The notes below the pieces were generated by a model, which did not search any database, was not told the DNA's origin, and saw only the letters and a list, made by a program, of their open reading frames with translations. DNA of 64,000 nucleotides, from positions 1 to 64,000 of the forward strand of contig WTXG01000008.1 in NCBI GenBank assembly GCA_022496185.1, in the 5' to 3' direction. Shown piece by piece: positions 24,043-34,545 of this stretch (position 1 is the first letter of the stretch; every line of letters begins with the position of its first letter). The position numbers and the translations under genes are program-made. This stretch comes from Multifurca ochricompacta (taxonomy: Eukaryota; Basidiomycota; Agaricomycetes; Russulales; Russulaceae).

Positions 24043-26299
24043 ATGTCCCATCCCCACAACCCGTTCTCAACACCAGAGCCTGCGAGCTCACATTCCAGCT
24101 TTCAGCCTTTTAGCGACCGTCCAGTGCATTCAAACCCCGATAACGAGGACTATTTTGATGCATCCGCCATTCCGGTAAGCAATAATAGAAATTCGGCAAC
24201 TAGCTCGGGTCTCCAACTGTCTCTTCTTTATTCTCTTCTCATTCATTCTCTTGCTTCTTGCCCTTACCTTCTCCCATCACGCCTTCATTTATTACCAACT
24301 CGGCGCTGCATTTGGCCAACGTCGCTCGTCGTGCATAGCCCCCGCATAGGCTTTCCTCTCAATTTCCAACTTCTTTCTCTTTATCAAGTTCAGCAGCCCC
24401 CACGCCAACACACACAGCGCCAGACTCGGCTTTTCGCGGCGCATATACCGGCATAGACTCAACACAGAACATCGCAACATCGTCCTTACCCATGTCATCA
24501 ACGTACCGAAATATGGAAGCTCCTACTGAGCCGTACCAGTGGCAAGAAAAGTATATCTCTGCTGGTGCCAGCCGCCGCAAGTGGGCCGTACGTCTTCCTT
24601 CTCTATCAATCTCCTTTGGTCAACCTGGTAGAACTAACCTCCTATAGATTTGGGGCTCTGTTATCGGCCTCATCGCTCTCATTGCAATTGGTGTTGGCGT
24701 AGGCGTCGCTGTGTCACATAAACACGGCGGCACCGCGAGCAACCGTTCCTCCTCGGGTAGCAACAGCAACAACAATTCTGTCGTCCCGCAGACGAACCCA
24801 AACGATCCTAGTACATTTGTTAAAGACTCGCGACTGAAGCAGAGCTTTTATGGGATGGCATATACACCGAGTGGTTCACAGCTTCCGAACTGCAACAACT
24901 CGCTAAGTGAATCATTTATTGTGATTCTTTTTTCTCTTTTTTTTGAGACTTATCGGTCTTTTAGGTGATGTTATTGAAGATATTCAAGTACGCTTCGACT
25001 TGTGCTTGGTCAGGAAGTTGTGTACTGACATCTTAGACAGTTGATATCCCAACTTACTACTGTACGCTGTTGCTTCTGTCTCACCTTCCATCCCTGCCTA
25101 ACATGAACGTTTCTGATAGCGCATCCGCCTCTACGGCGCTGATTGCAACCAGTCTGCCGTTGTGGTAAGCTTGATCACATCAGCTCCTTCTCATCCTCTC
25201 ACCACGATGGTCTATAGCTGGAAGCAATTAAGCAGACGAAGGTGAACTTGTCGGTTTTCCTAGGCAACTACCCCATCCCAACCGATAACGGTGTGGCATA
25301 CAAGCGCCAGCGTGACTTGATTGTGGATGCGATCAACACGTACGGCACCGACCACATCGCGGGCATCACCGTCGGTAATGAATGGATGCTCAAGTCCGTA
25401 GACTTATTTCCCCACCTGTTATCTTTGCTGGAGCAGAAGTGCTAATGTTCACGAACCTAGTTATCTGAACGCAAACGGTGCAACGGATCCGAATGGCCCC
25501 GTTGGAAACCAAGGCGCGCAGCTACTGATTGCGAACATTCAGGATACTATCAGCACACTCAACTCGATGAATCTGCCAAAGCACATCCCTGTTGGCACTG
25601 CGGATGCGGGCGCGTACTTCAACACTCAAGTGCTCCAGGCTGTTGAGTATGGAGTGAGTGAATCACTTGCTGGGTATGCGTGGTAGATTATACGACGAGT
25701 CCTGAAAATTGCTAGATGTCCAACGTGCACCCGTGGTTTGCCAACGTGTCGATCGACCAAGCGGCAGGTTGGACCAACGAATTTTTCCAACAGCAGAATG
25801 CGCAACCGGCAGCCGCGCTGAGTAACCACCCGACGATGTATATTGCAGAGACAGGATGGCCAACGGTAAGAGAAAGAAAGGAAGGATATTCAAGTGATCT
25901 ATGTGATCTGATAAGTTTTGGTTTGGGTAGGAGTCTTCCGATGCAGGGAACGCGAATAACGGCCCATCGACGGCATCGATTGGCAATCTGCAAACCTTTT
26001 TGGATACCTTTGTTTGTCAGGCAAACCAGAATGGGACGGGATATTTCTACTTTGAGTTCTTTGACGAGGTTTGGAAGGTGAGTTTTTATTTTTATTTTTT
26101 AAATTAATCATAAATTTATACTCTCAAAAGGACCAACAATTTGGTGGCGTCGAAGGTTGGTGGGGCCTTTTCACGTCAAAGTGAGTGATTTGCGTCATTT
26201 CATTCATTCAAGAGATTTGCCTTTTTTATATAATAATTAACTAACTTTGTTGTATCAAGTAAAACCCTTAAAGGTATTACTATCCCGACTTGTTCTTGA
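24043..26299 (+). CDS. Membrane-anchored GH17 beta-1,3-glucanase/glucosyltransferase
   Basis: A multi-exon gene starting at ATG 24043; exon 1 is 24043-24174. A cytosolic Ser/Pro-rich N-terminus precedes a basic 'SRRKWA' and one transmembrane helix ('IWGSVIGLIALIAIGVGVGV', about 24650-24710). A Ser/Asn-rich linker follows, then a GH17 barrel that begins 'FYGMAYTPSG'. The catalytic acid is in 'ITVGNEWML' (about 25370) and the nucleophile in 'MYIAETGWPT' (about 25850). 'GYFYFEFFDEVWK' and the terminal '...GWWGLFTSNKTLKGI' exons complete it; the stop is 26297-26299. Short exons (for example 'GDVIEDIQ') are separated by about 50-70 nt introns. The first intron is long (about 200 nt) and its acceptor phase is unresolved. 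Role: cell-wall glucan remodelling as a type II membrane enzyme. Confidence 0.88.
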
Positions 26300-26746
26300 T
26301 TGGACATGGACACGGACACGGACATGGACATGGACTTTGAAAGGAGGTGGAAGTTCAGTTCAGTAGCAGTAGCTTCAAGTCCTGATACCTGGTTGTCATG
26401 TCATGTTCCTTATTCTTCGGACTTTGTTTTTGACCATTGGACATGTCAATTTACAACTTTGTATACCTTTCTTTTTCAGCGTTTGCGTTTTATGTCAGTG
26501 TTGATGCCACGTTCCCGTCACTCATTTGTCAATTCTTTCCAAATATCGCAGTTCCCTGTTCATTCCGCTTGCCTTGCTTTTTTCCCCGCAACCCGCACCA
26601 GCACCGCATCTTATACATCGTCCTGCCCTCGCAACTCCTCTTCACTTCTTCCCATCTCTCCTTACTTTCTCCCGCCCTTTCACGCGTTTACAAAATCCAC
26701 TTCCAATCTTATCGTTTTCAGAACCAGAGCTACTCATATAAGCTAG
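26300..26746. other. Intergenic / 5' region of the RhoGAP gene, with a hexamer repeat
   Basis: A (GGACAC/GGACAT)n tract at about 26305-26336 follows the GH17 stop. The rest is pyrimidine-rich. The RhoGAP start codon and first exon must lie here because the first clear exon has no ATG, but I could not choose between candidates. Confidence 0.45.
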
Positions 26747-29031
26747 CTCGCACTGGCAGCCCCGAGCCGCCCAAGCGTGGTACCCACCGACTCCAAGCGC
26801 CCTTTTAAATTTGGGTTGAGCTTAATTCCTTGGCGTCGCGGAGGCCAACAACAGCGGCAACAACAACAACAACAACGTCAATCACAGTCGGCCTCAACCT
26901 CAGCCCGCGAGCGTCGGGGCTCTGATCCCACAGAACTGGAACGTGACCTTACGTCTCATTCCTCACCAAACGCACACGCGCACGCGCCTACATCGACGCA
27001 TACGCTCACGCCGTCGCGTGCAAATCTGGGAGCAAGTAGGTCCGAAACAGAACGGATTCGAATTACTGGCACCAGTACGCGCTTCAGTACTATCAACTCG
27101 ATCTCAGGTCTTCTGTTTCTCTGACTCGGGCCCTTAGGTCCACCGCCGCCTCCGCAGTCAAACAAATCCTTCACCGCCACACCTCATCGCATTCTTCCCC
27201 CTTCTTCACTTCCAACCCCCGCTCCGATTCTTCTTCATCCACCACAACAGCAGCAGATGGGTACAGAGCACCGCGATCATCGTGACGCCAAAGCTGGTTT
27301 GCGCACCTGGTGGCAGCAGTTCACTGCCGCTCAAAAGTTCCGTCCACCCCCGCCGTCTCACGCGCACTCGTATTCCCATCCACGACCACATCCGCACACC
27401 ACGAGTACATATCGCCGCCCCCTGGTTCAGTGTTTGGACGACCATTGAAGGAGAGCTTGAGGTACGCGAGTGTACAAATATCAACGGCAGACACGACAGG
27501 GAAGTTGTACGTTTGGGGCTATATTCCGGTCGTTGTGGCAAAATGGTGCGTCATTAATCGATTCTTCTCGTTCCTCCTGTCCCTTTCCTTTCCTTTCCTT
27601 CCTTCCCTCCTTCTCTTCTTCTTGCTCCAGAAGATGGTATTAATAAGACCGGGCCATTGCATTGGTATTGGCATGTATAGTGGCTTGTTTTTGAAGGAGA
27701 GTGGTGAGCAAGCTGTTTTCTTTGAACCAGTGGGGCAATCTCTCGGCTCAGATCTTCCTTTGCCACCCCCACTCCCCTACATAGCGACCGAAGTGGAGGG
27801 CACTTTCCGCGTTAACGGCTCCAACAAACGCATGCGCGAGCTCCAAGCGATCTTTGAAACTCCACCACGAGTACGTGTTCCCCACTTCTTCCTATGTTTT
27901 CTCCCCGCTCATCCCTGTCACATCCAGTATGGAAAGTCTCTCGATTGGAAGAAGGAAAATTACACGACGCATGACGTCGCGAGCGTTTTTCGTCGCTACC
28001 TCACACATATGCCTGTGCGTGGTCCGACACGTGCGCGTGTGCGCGCCGTGCTCTTCTCCACTTGTGTCGCTGATGCACGCGTGCCCTTGACTTAGGAGCC
28101 TGTGATACCGTATGACTTGTATTTCCCTGTAAGCTTGTCTCCTGTCTTGTCCCTTTCCCCCTCCCTTTGATCCGCTTTCCATTATGTTCACCTAACGACT
28201 CATCCTATGCGTGCACGTGTATTTAGTTTCGCGAAGCGATCGGTACGCGTCCCTGTTGGCGCAGTCTTTGTGCTGGGCAGGTCTGGTTGCTAACTGACCG
28301 TATACGACAGCGAAGAAGCCGTACAATCAAGAAGCTGTCATTGCAACGTACAAGCGGCTTATCTGCTCGATGGCCCACGCAAATCAATATCTTCTCCTCT
28401 ATGTCCTCGACCTCCTCTCCGTTTTTGCTCGCAAATCAGATAAAAACCTGATGACCGCGCAAAGTACGGGTTCCTCCCCTTACTCCCCCTATTCATGCAC
28501 GCATCAACGTCTTTCACAGATCTGGCAGTCATCTTCCGCCCAGGGCTGATGTCACACCCTGCACACGAGCTTTCTCCAACAGAACACCGGCTGAGCCAGG
28601 ATGTGCTCGAGTTCCTCATTGCACATCAGGACTGGTTCATGCTCGATACCCCTCCACCACCCGTACTTCCCCCGGCACCGTCGCGTTCCCTTACGCCACC
28701 ACTAATGGCACATGCCGCACCTACGGGCATTAGCGCGAGTGACGATGAGGGACCAGATGGCTGGCGCATCATCGGGAGCACCCATCGTCCCTTGACTGAG
28801 CGCGATCAGCGAGGGAGGAAAGGTGAGCAGCGGGAGAAGGATAAGGAGAAGGTGGCGCCGCCCACCGGCATTGTGCGGAGTCGTACGTTGCCCACGTCGC
28901 GCAAGGGCCGCTCGAGCACCGTCGTGGACGGTGGCGCCGCGCAGCGTGGCATGGCCGTGGGTGCAGGAGCGAGCGGTCCGAGCCCTGCTGTCCTGCGCAA
29001 GGCGCGCCGAGCGTCGGAACAACCCGGTTGA
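26747..29031 (+). CDS. Rho GTPase-activating protein of the SAC7/BAG7 type
   Basis: The first readable exon opens after an acceptor at 26746, with a low-complexity Gln/Ser/Pro/His-rich N-terminus. The RhoGAP domain is split over many small exons: 'FGRPLKESLRYASVQIS', 'YIPVVVAK', 'GLFLKES', the arginine-finger block 'EGTFRVNGSNKRMRELQ' (about 27797-27845), 'YGKSLDW', 'VFRRYLTHMP', 'EPVIPYDLYFP', 'FREAI', 'ANQYLLLYVLDLL' and 'NLAVIFRPGLMSHP'. A Ser/Arg-rich tail ends at stop 29029-29031. The 'YIPVVVAKCG' block before the Arg finger is typical of fungal Sac7/Bag7 proteins, which inactivate Rho1 in wall-integrity and polarity signalling. The 5' start and one junction near 27300-27430 (a frame change in Pro/His-rich sequence) are unresolved. 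Confidence 0.85.
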
Positions 29032-30231
29032 CGCTTTGGGTTGCCCAGGACGGGTAAAGTGATTGGTGATAATCGCCTTGTCGCTCAACTTTGGTGTGGT
29101 TTTCTCGCAACGGTATTCGCCCTTCACACTCACCTCACCTCACCTTTACCCCTCTTTTCTTCTATTCTCGTTTTCCATCTCATCTTATCTCGCACACCGA
29201 CCCAACCGTTTTTTTTTAACACCATTATCAAAACGACCTTCTCCCCCTACCCTGCCCTACCTTACTTTCCCCATTATTTTTAACAACATCAAATCTACGA
29301 CGGCAATACCGCGCAAATACACACCCGTATCATGACGCATGACATCGCTTACACGGTTTTTTTTTTTTTCGATATTATGAAATGCCTCTTCTATATGCCT
29401 GCCGAGTCTTTATCCTTTCCTTCTTTTTCTTTTTTTCCTTTCCCCCCACGTTCATCTGGGTTTCCTTTTATTCCCCATGTGTTTGGGTTTTTTTTCCTTT
29501 CCTTTTGCGGCTTTTTATTATGTGTTGTTTCCTTCTCTGTCTCTCGCTCTGTCTGTTCCTCGCCTCTTCCTAGTTAGTTATTGTATCTCGCCTCTCTTCA
29601 ATCATTTGTGCATTAATACCTTTGTGTAAAATCTAATTTTTTTTTCCCTTTATGTGTGGGTGTGTGGAAGTAGAATAAATGACTCGGTGTCTGTCTTTTT
29701 TTAGAAAGGGCAATAATATATCAGGTGTTAGGTGGTAGGAGAGATGAATTAGCTTTACGTGAGTTCATTGAATGTGCCTCAATGCCTTGGGGGTATGATA
29801 TGTTTTGACTGTACTCCCTGGAGATATTATTACATTACACACTCCATCAGGCTGGTATCCGTTTCCTTTGTTATACCCTCATGCGTAAGGTTATTGTACC
29901 TGCACCTATAATTAGCTACTGCTATCTAATCAAGAAAAGGTGTTCATCACACGCCTTATTATTATCTCGTTACTCATTCCCCCACATCGGTTTTGTTTAA
30001 GCTACGACAAACAGAGACGCACATACTACAAGGATTAAGTATGAGAGAAATACAGTCGGTTAGGCTCATAGTACATAGTACTATGTACCTGTGATCCCAC
30101 GACAATAAGACCACCGATGGGGATTTCGTTTCCTGATGGTTAGTGCATCTTCCACTCCATGGACGAGTTCTTATATACAGAAACAGGGTATGATGAGGAT
30201 GCAACAGCCCTGTTTTTTTTTTTTTTAAAAA
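29032..30231. other. Gene-free 3' flank, T-rich
   Basis: Pyrimidine-rich sequence with several poly-T runs (for example 29349-29360 and 29639-29647). It includes the RhoGAP 3' UTR. No convincing gene, RNA or transposon was seen. Confidence 0.5.
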
Positions 30232-30647
30232 TCAGGTTTCGCTGAGCACATAAGCGTATAAACCACGGAAATGTACCGCAGATTCCAAGAGACAACCCCC
30301 CCGCAACCGTTCAGCCTTTCCGGTTCGGGCACCTTCAGATCCTGCAGATCCGCTGCTCGTCGTCGTCGTCGTCGTCGTGGTCATTGTCATGTAAGCTCCA
30401 GCGCGAGGCTGAACATCCGTCTTGAGTAGCGGCGTCTGAGCTGGATCATCATAGTATGTATACATGGCAGGAGCAGGGGATGTAGAGATGTTAGGAGTAG
30501 GTAGTGGGCTGTGCGCAAGATTGCAGGGACAGCCATGAAAGAGAGCGCAATAAAAAGGATTCGAGCGTGGTACTCGAAAGCGCTATATATGGTAATGGCG
30601 TAAAGATACTGAGGGTTGCGTGTATTGGGTACTGACTCTCCCTCCAA
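30232..30647 (-). other. Possible small or truncated gene with a Thr run
   Basis: A minus-strand open frame contains 'MYTYYDDPAQTPLLKTD' followed by eight Thr codons from a (CGT)n microsatellite (about 30359-30386), a basic stretch and a stop at 30232. A second frame upstream (30647 to 30480) could be a preceding exon joined by a short intron. No family is recognised. It could be the 3' remnant of a gene cut off by the Gypsy insertion at 30913, or chance. Confidence 0.25.
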
Positions 30648-30912
30648 TCACCACCTGTTGCTGTTGCGCCGAAGCTTCCGCAGTCCGCAGCGTCACTCCC
30701 CCTTTTTCACCCCCCTAGGACGTTTGAGGAATGCGTGTTGGTCTTCACCCCCTGTTCTACATAACGTTGGTACATGCTCATGTGCAGCAAGGCTTATTTG
30801 TCTGAAACCTAATGTGTTTTCCTCGTCTTCATGATGACTCTTGCCTGGCTAACTGTTTCTGCTGCAACCGATGTCCCATGAAGCTCGTCTGTTCGGTTTC
30901 AGAGATAGTTTA

Positions 30913-31167
30913 TGTTACAACTCTTACATGATGTCATTTCTTTCTGTTTTACCACACAAGCAGGTATCTAGGCCTATCTCAATGACGTCTACAACACGAC
31001 GTCATCCTCTTGTCCATGTATATAAGCTGTAGTTACTTTACTCAAGACTCTCCAGTCTTGAGCTCCTTGTAAACTTACATAGCTCTCTTGACCTGGAATT
31101 CATCTCCTTTTTTCTAAACACCCGAACTATTTCTAAAAACCTATCGAACTGAGCTTTGAATGTAACA
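30913..31167 (+). repeat. 5' LTR of the Gypsy element, with TATA and CRE-like half sites
   Basis: The LTR carries TGACGTC (30983-30989) and GACGTCA (30998-31004) as an inverted pair, then TATATAAG (31019-31026). This is a plausible bZIP-responsive promoter. It differs from the 3' LTR by four transitions. Confidence 0.88.
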
Positions 31168-31389
31168 TTAGCTCAAGACTAACCTGAACTAACAAAACCT
31201 TGATATACAGAAACTATGTCCACACCAATTATTCCTACTGCCCCTACTGTCCCTGCCTTGTTTACAGAACTCCCGTTTCCTCTGCATCCCAGACAAATCA
31301 ACAATATTCCTTGAAATGAAAGACCCAACATACAGTGGCTCGATGTCTCTTCCATAACCGATAATGCTCCTTGGACTGGCTACTTTACC

Positions 31390-33335
31390 TAGTGATGTGC
31401 CTGGCCCGGCTCAAAGCCAGAAGCCGGGCCAAGCCGGGCCTGTTTGGGCCGGGCCAAGCCAGGCCGTTGTGACGGCCCAGCAAGGGCTTTGGCCCGGCTA
31501 GTGATTGGCAGGGGTAACCCTGGGGTATCCTCGTTGGTACCCGTACCTGTACCCGTACCCGTCACTACGGGTACGGGTAACCCGTGGGTTACCCGCGGGT
31601 CACCTGTGAAAACGCATGCAAGTTCTTTACTTGCATCGCGCATTTCGGATGACCGGCCCAGGCCTTCCCGGACCAAGACGATACACAACGCGTTCATTTG
31701 TGGCTGCTTAAGATCCCTCAATGACTCTTGTTTTATGTTTAGAAGATTAAGATAGTTTATTATTCCATTTTTATCTTATTATTCTGCTTTCAATTTTATA
31801 CAAGCACAACTAAAATCCACCCCAGTATACAGAGATGATTATATAGGATGTTATAGAACATTGATGAAAAGCCTGTCAGATAACTGCACAGAATGCAAAA
31901 AAATTTGATGAACACATAGACATTGGTATGGGTAACCCCTGGATAATTGTTTTGATACCTGGGTTACCCATAAAATGAAACGCGTGCAAGTTCTTTACTT
32001 GCATCGCGCATTTTGGACATCCGGCCCGGAACATCCCGGTCTAGGAGATATGCACTTGGACACAACGCGTTCATTTATGGCTTCTTAAGATCCCTCAAAA
32101 ATTCCTGTTTTATGTTCATAAGATTAAGATAATTTATTATTCTATTTTTATTTTATAATTCTGGTTTCAATTTTATACAAGCGCGACTGTTCTTTGCATT
32201 TCTGTGCATTTCGGATAAATGGCCCGGGCCATCCCGGTCAGGGAGATAAGCACTTGGACACAACGCGTTCATTTATGGCTACTCAAGATCCCTCAAAAAT
32301 TGTTGGTTTATGTTCAGAAGATTAAATGGATCCTTTATTTACATTACTATTTTATTATTCTGCTTTCATTTCATACAAGCGCAACTGTCCTGGCACGTTT
32401 AAGTCAACCTTCCTTAATAGGAAGGAGGTCAGACCACCATGCGATGCAATGTAGTCGCTGCCTCATGCAGCTTGTAGATACACGCGGGCCTTGTTTCAGT
32501 AAACTAATTTGATAATTTGATTATATTATAGTCTAAAGTAGTCTAGAGAGTATTTTAGATAGTGCCAGACCGGCAGAATTGATCGCGTGTTAATAAAACA
32601 GATGCATCATGATTTTCAAGAAGTGGATCACTGATAGCACTTTTATTTTACATCACACCGTTGATCTGCTTTGATACTTCATATGATAATACTAGAACAT
32701 ATTTAAAGATACCCTGTAGCATACATCAGACGAGATCTTTTATTTTTGTGGCTGCAGATGTGTTTTATCTTAGAATTTCTACTGATCTTGTCAATGCATA
32801 ATTGGCGCCTATACCCGCCAAACCTGCTGTGCGGGTACGGGTTTCCACGGGTTGGGAGCCATATACCCGTACCCGTACCCGGCAAAACCCGTGGCGCTTA
32901 CCCGCGCGGGTATGAAAACCCTTGACAATCACTAGGCCCGGCTCAGAGAAGCTAAAAGCCAAAGCCGCTGGCTCAGGCCACGGCTTTCAACAGCACATAC
33001 AAGTGCAATAGCAATCATCAAAATCAGTAGAAATCTGATCACAAAGTGGTTGATTTGGGTCACGTGATCATGTTTATCACGGCATTTCAAACTTTTTCTT
33101 TGATATAGCTTTGCAATATGTAACACACTAAGTCATATTTGGATTAGCTGAACTATAACTACTAGTTATATGTCATAAAATTTTCTCTGCCAAAAGCCAC
33201 GGCTTGGGCCAAGCCGGGCCAGGGCCAAGCCGTCTGTGGCGGCTTTGGCTCGGCCCAGACTTCAGGAAAGCCGGAGCCGCCTCAGGCCGAGCCAAAGCCG
33301 CGGCTTTTGGGCCAAGCCAGGCCGGAACATCACTA
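31390..33335. mobile_element. Family-A hAT element in Gypsy gag, itself split
   Basis: The outer halves 31390-31498 and 32943-33335 together form an element of about 500 bp with the family-A ends TAGTGATGTGCCTGGCC and GGCCGGAACATCACTA. The exact 8-bp duplication is ACTTTACC (31382-31389 and 33336-33343). It is interrupted by the family-C-like element at 31499-32934. It is younger than the Gypsy element and older than its own guest. Confidence 0.9.
31499..32934. mobile_element. Family-C-like hAT element nested in a family-A element (1436 bp)
   Basis: The element begins TAGTGATTGGCAGGGG and ends, inverted, TAGTGATTGTCAAGGG. The exact 8-bp duplication is GGCCCGGC (31491-31498 and 32935-32942). 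Subterminal regions are packed with ACCCGTACCC/GGGTACGGGT units (31516-31610 and 32800-32915). The interior holds three imperfect direct repeats of about 200 bp (31609-31815, 31978-32190, 32198-32400) and a diverged copy of the TATA-containing module (about 32520-32760). No transposase was found. Confidence 0.88.
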
Positions 33336-34545
33336 ACTTTACCATGGATGGACAAGACCTCATTCCCCTAGAACGATATAACGGTCTCTGGTTCGAACTC
33401 GCTTTCTTTGCATCTGTCAATTCGTACCAAGCCCTTCGACTAGCTCGACTCTCTTTCAACTTGCCACAAAATCCCGAAGTACCTGTCGATATGCAACGAT
33501 TCATTGATACCTCCATGAAAAGCGCAAACATACCAATAGCCGCAGTATTAACTCCAAAAACCGATAAACAACTCGAAGGCACCTTCGCCACCTGCTTCAC
33601 AGGAGATCGAACGCAATCTGAACATTTTCTTCTTGTTTTTCACCAATATATGCTCCTCAACGACCAAGCCGAAATCGTGTGCGACCCCATGAAGAAGGCA
33701 AACTTCTTCATACAACAAATGGAAGGACCATTAGTCCAAACGTTTCAGCTTGGTATGATTCGAGATCTTCAGGGAATTGCGACTGGAACATTTAAAATAT
33801 CACAATCATCTCCTTGGGAATACACGGAAGAAAAATTCAAAGCAACATACTTTGATTTTGGCATCCAAGAACGAGCATACAATGATCTTCGAAAGTTATG
33901 CATGACAGGAGGACGAATTGACGAATATTTAACTGCCTTCGCAGCATTGGTAACTCGCGCAAATGTACACCCAGACGATGCCAGCACCTTACGTCTTTTT
34001 GCTTCTGGATTACAAGGCGACCTCGCAAAGAATTGCGTACTTCGTCATCGCCCATTGACCCTACAAGAATGGGGAGCAGCAGTGTTACAAGAAAACATGG
34101 CTTACCTTACCATTAGAACCATCGAACAAGATCAATGCGATCGTAGCATGCGAGTACCCACCACCTCTGCACCTAAACCGACAAACGCCTCGAACGCTCC
34201 ATTCTGGCGCCGTCCATCCGGCCAACGACAAAATCAAACTCCACCCACTCATGATCCAAACGCCATGGACATCGATGTCATTCGGCATGCTGTAACTGAC
34301 GAAGATAAGGAACGTTGTAAACGCGAGGGCCTCTGTTTCTATTGTATGAAAAAGGGGCATCTGTCATGTGATTGCCCATATAGGAAACCTCGTATCGCTG
34401 CAACATCAATAACAACTACGCCAGCAACCGCAACTATCGTCGAAGTTCCCTCTGTGTCCGCCCCTCCACCTGTCTCTACCACACTGAAAATGTCTCAAAT
34501 CAATCATCTTGCGAAGTTAATAAGCACACTCTCGGCTGAGGATGA

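Noticed and set aside
33236..33343. Upstream extension of the gag ORF (ends before 33344)
   Set aside because: These codons lie in the hAT element's terminal repeat; the true upstream gag codons are at 31216-31389.
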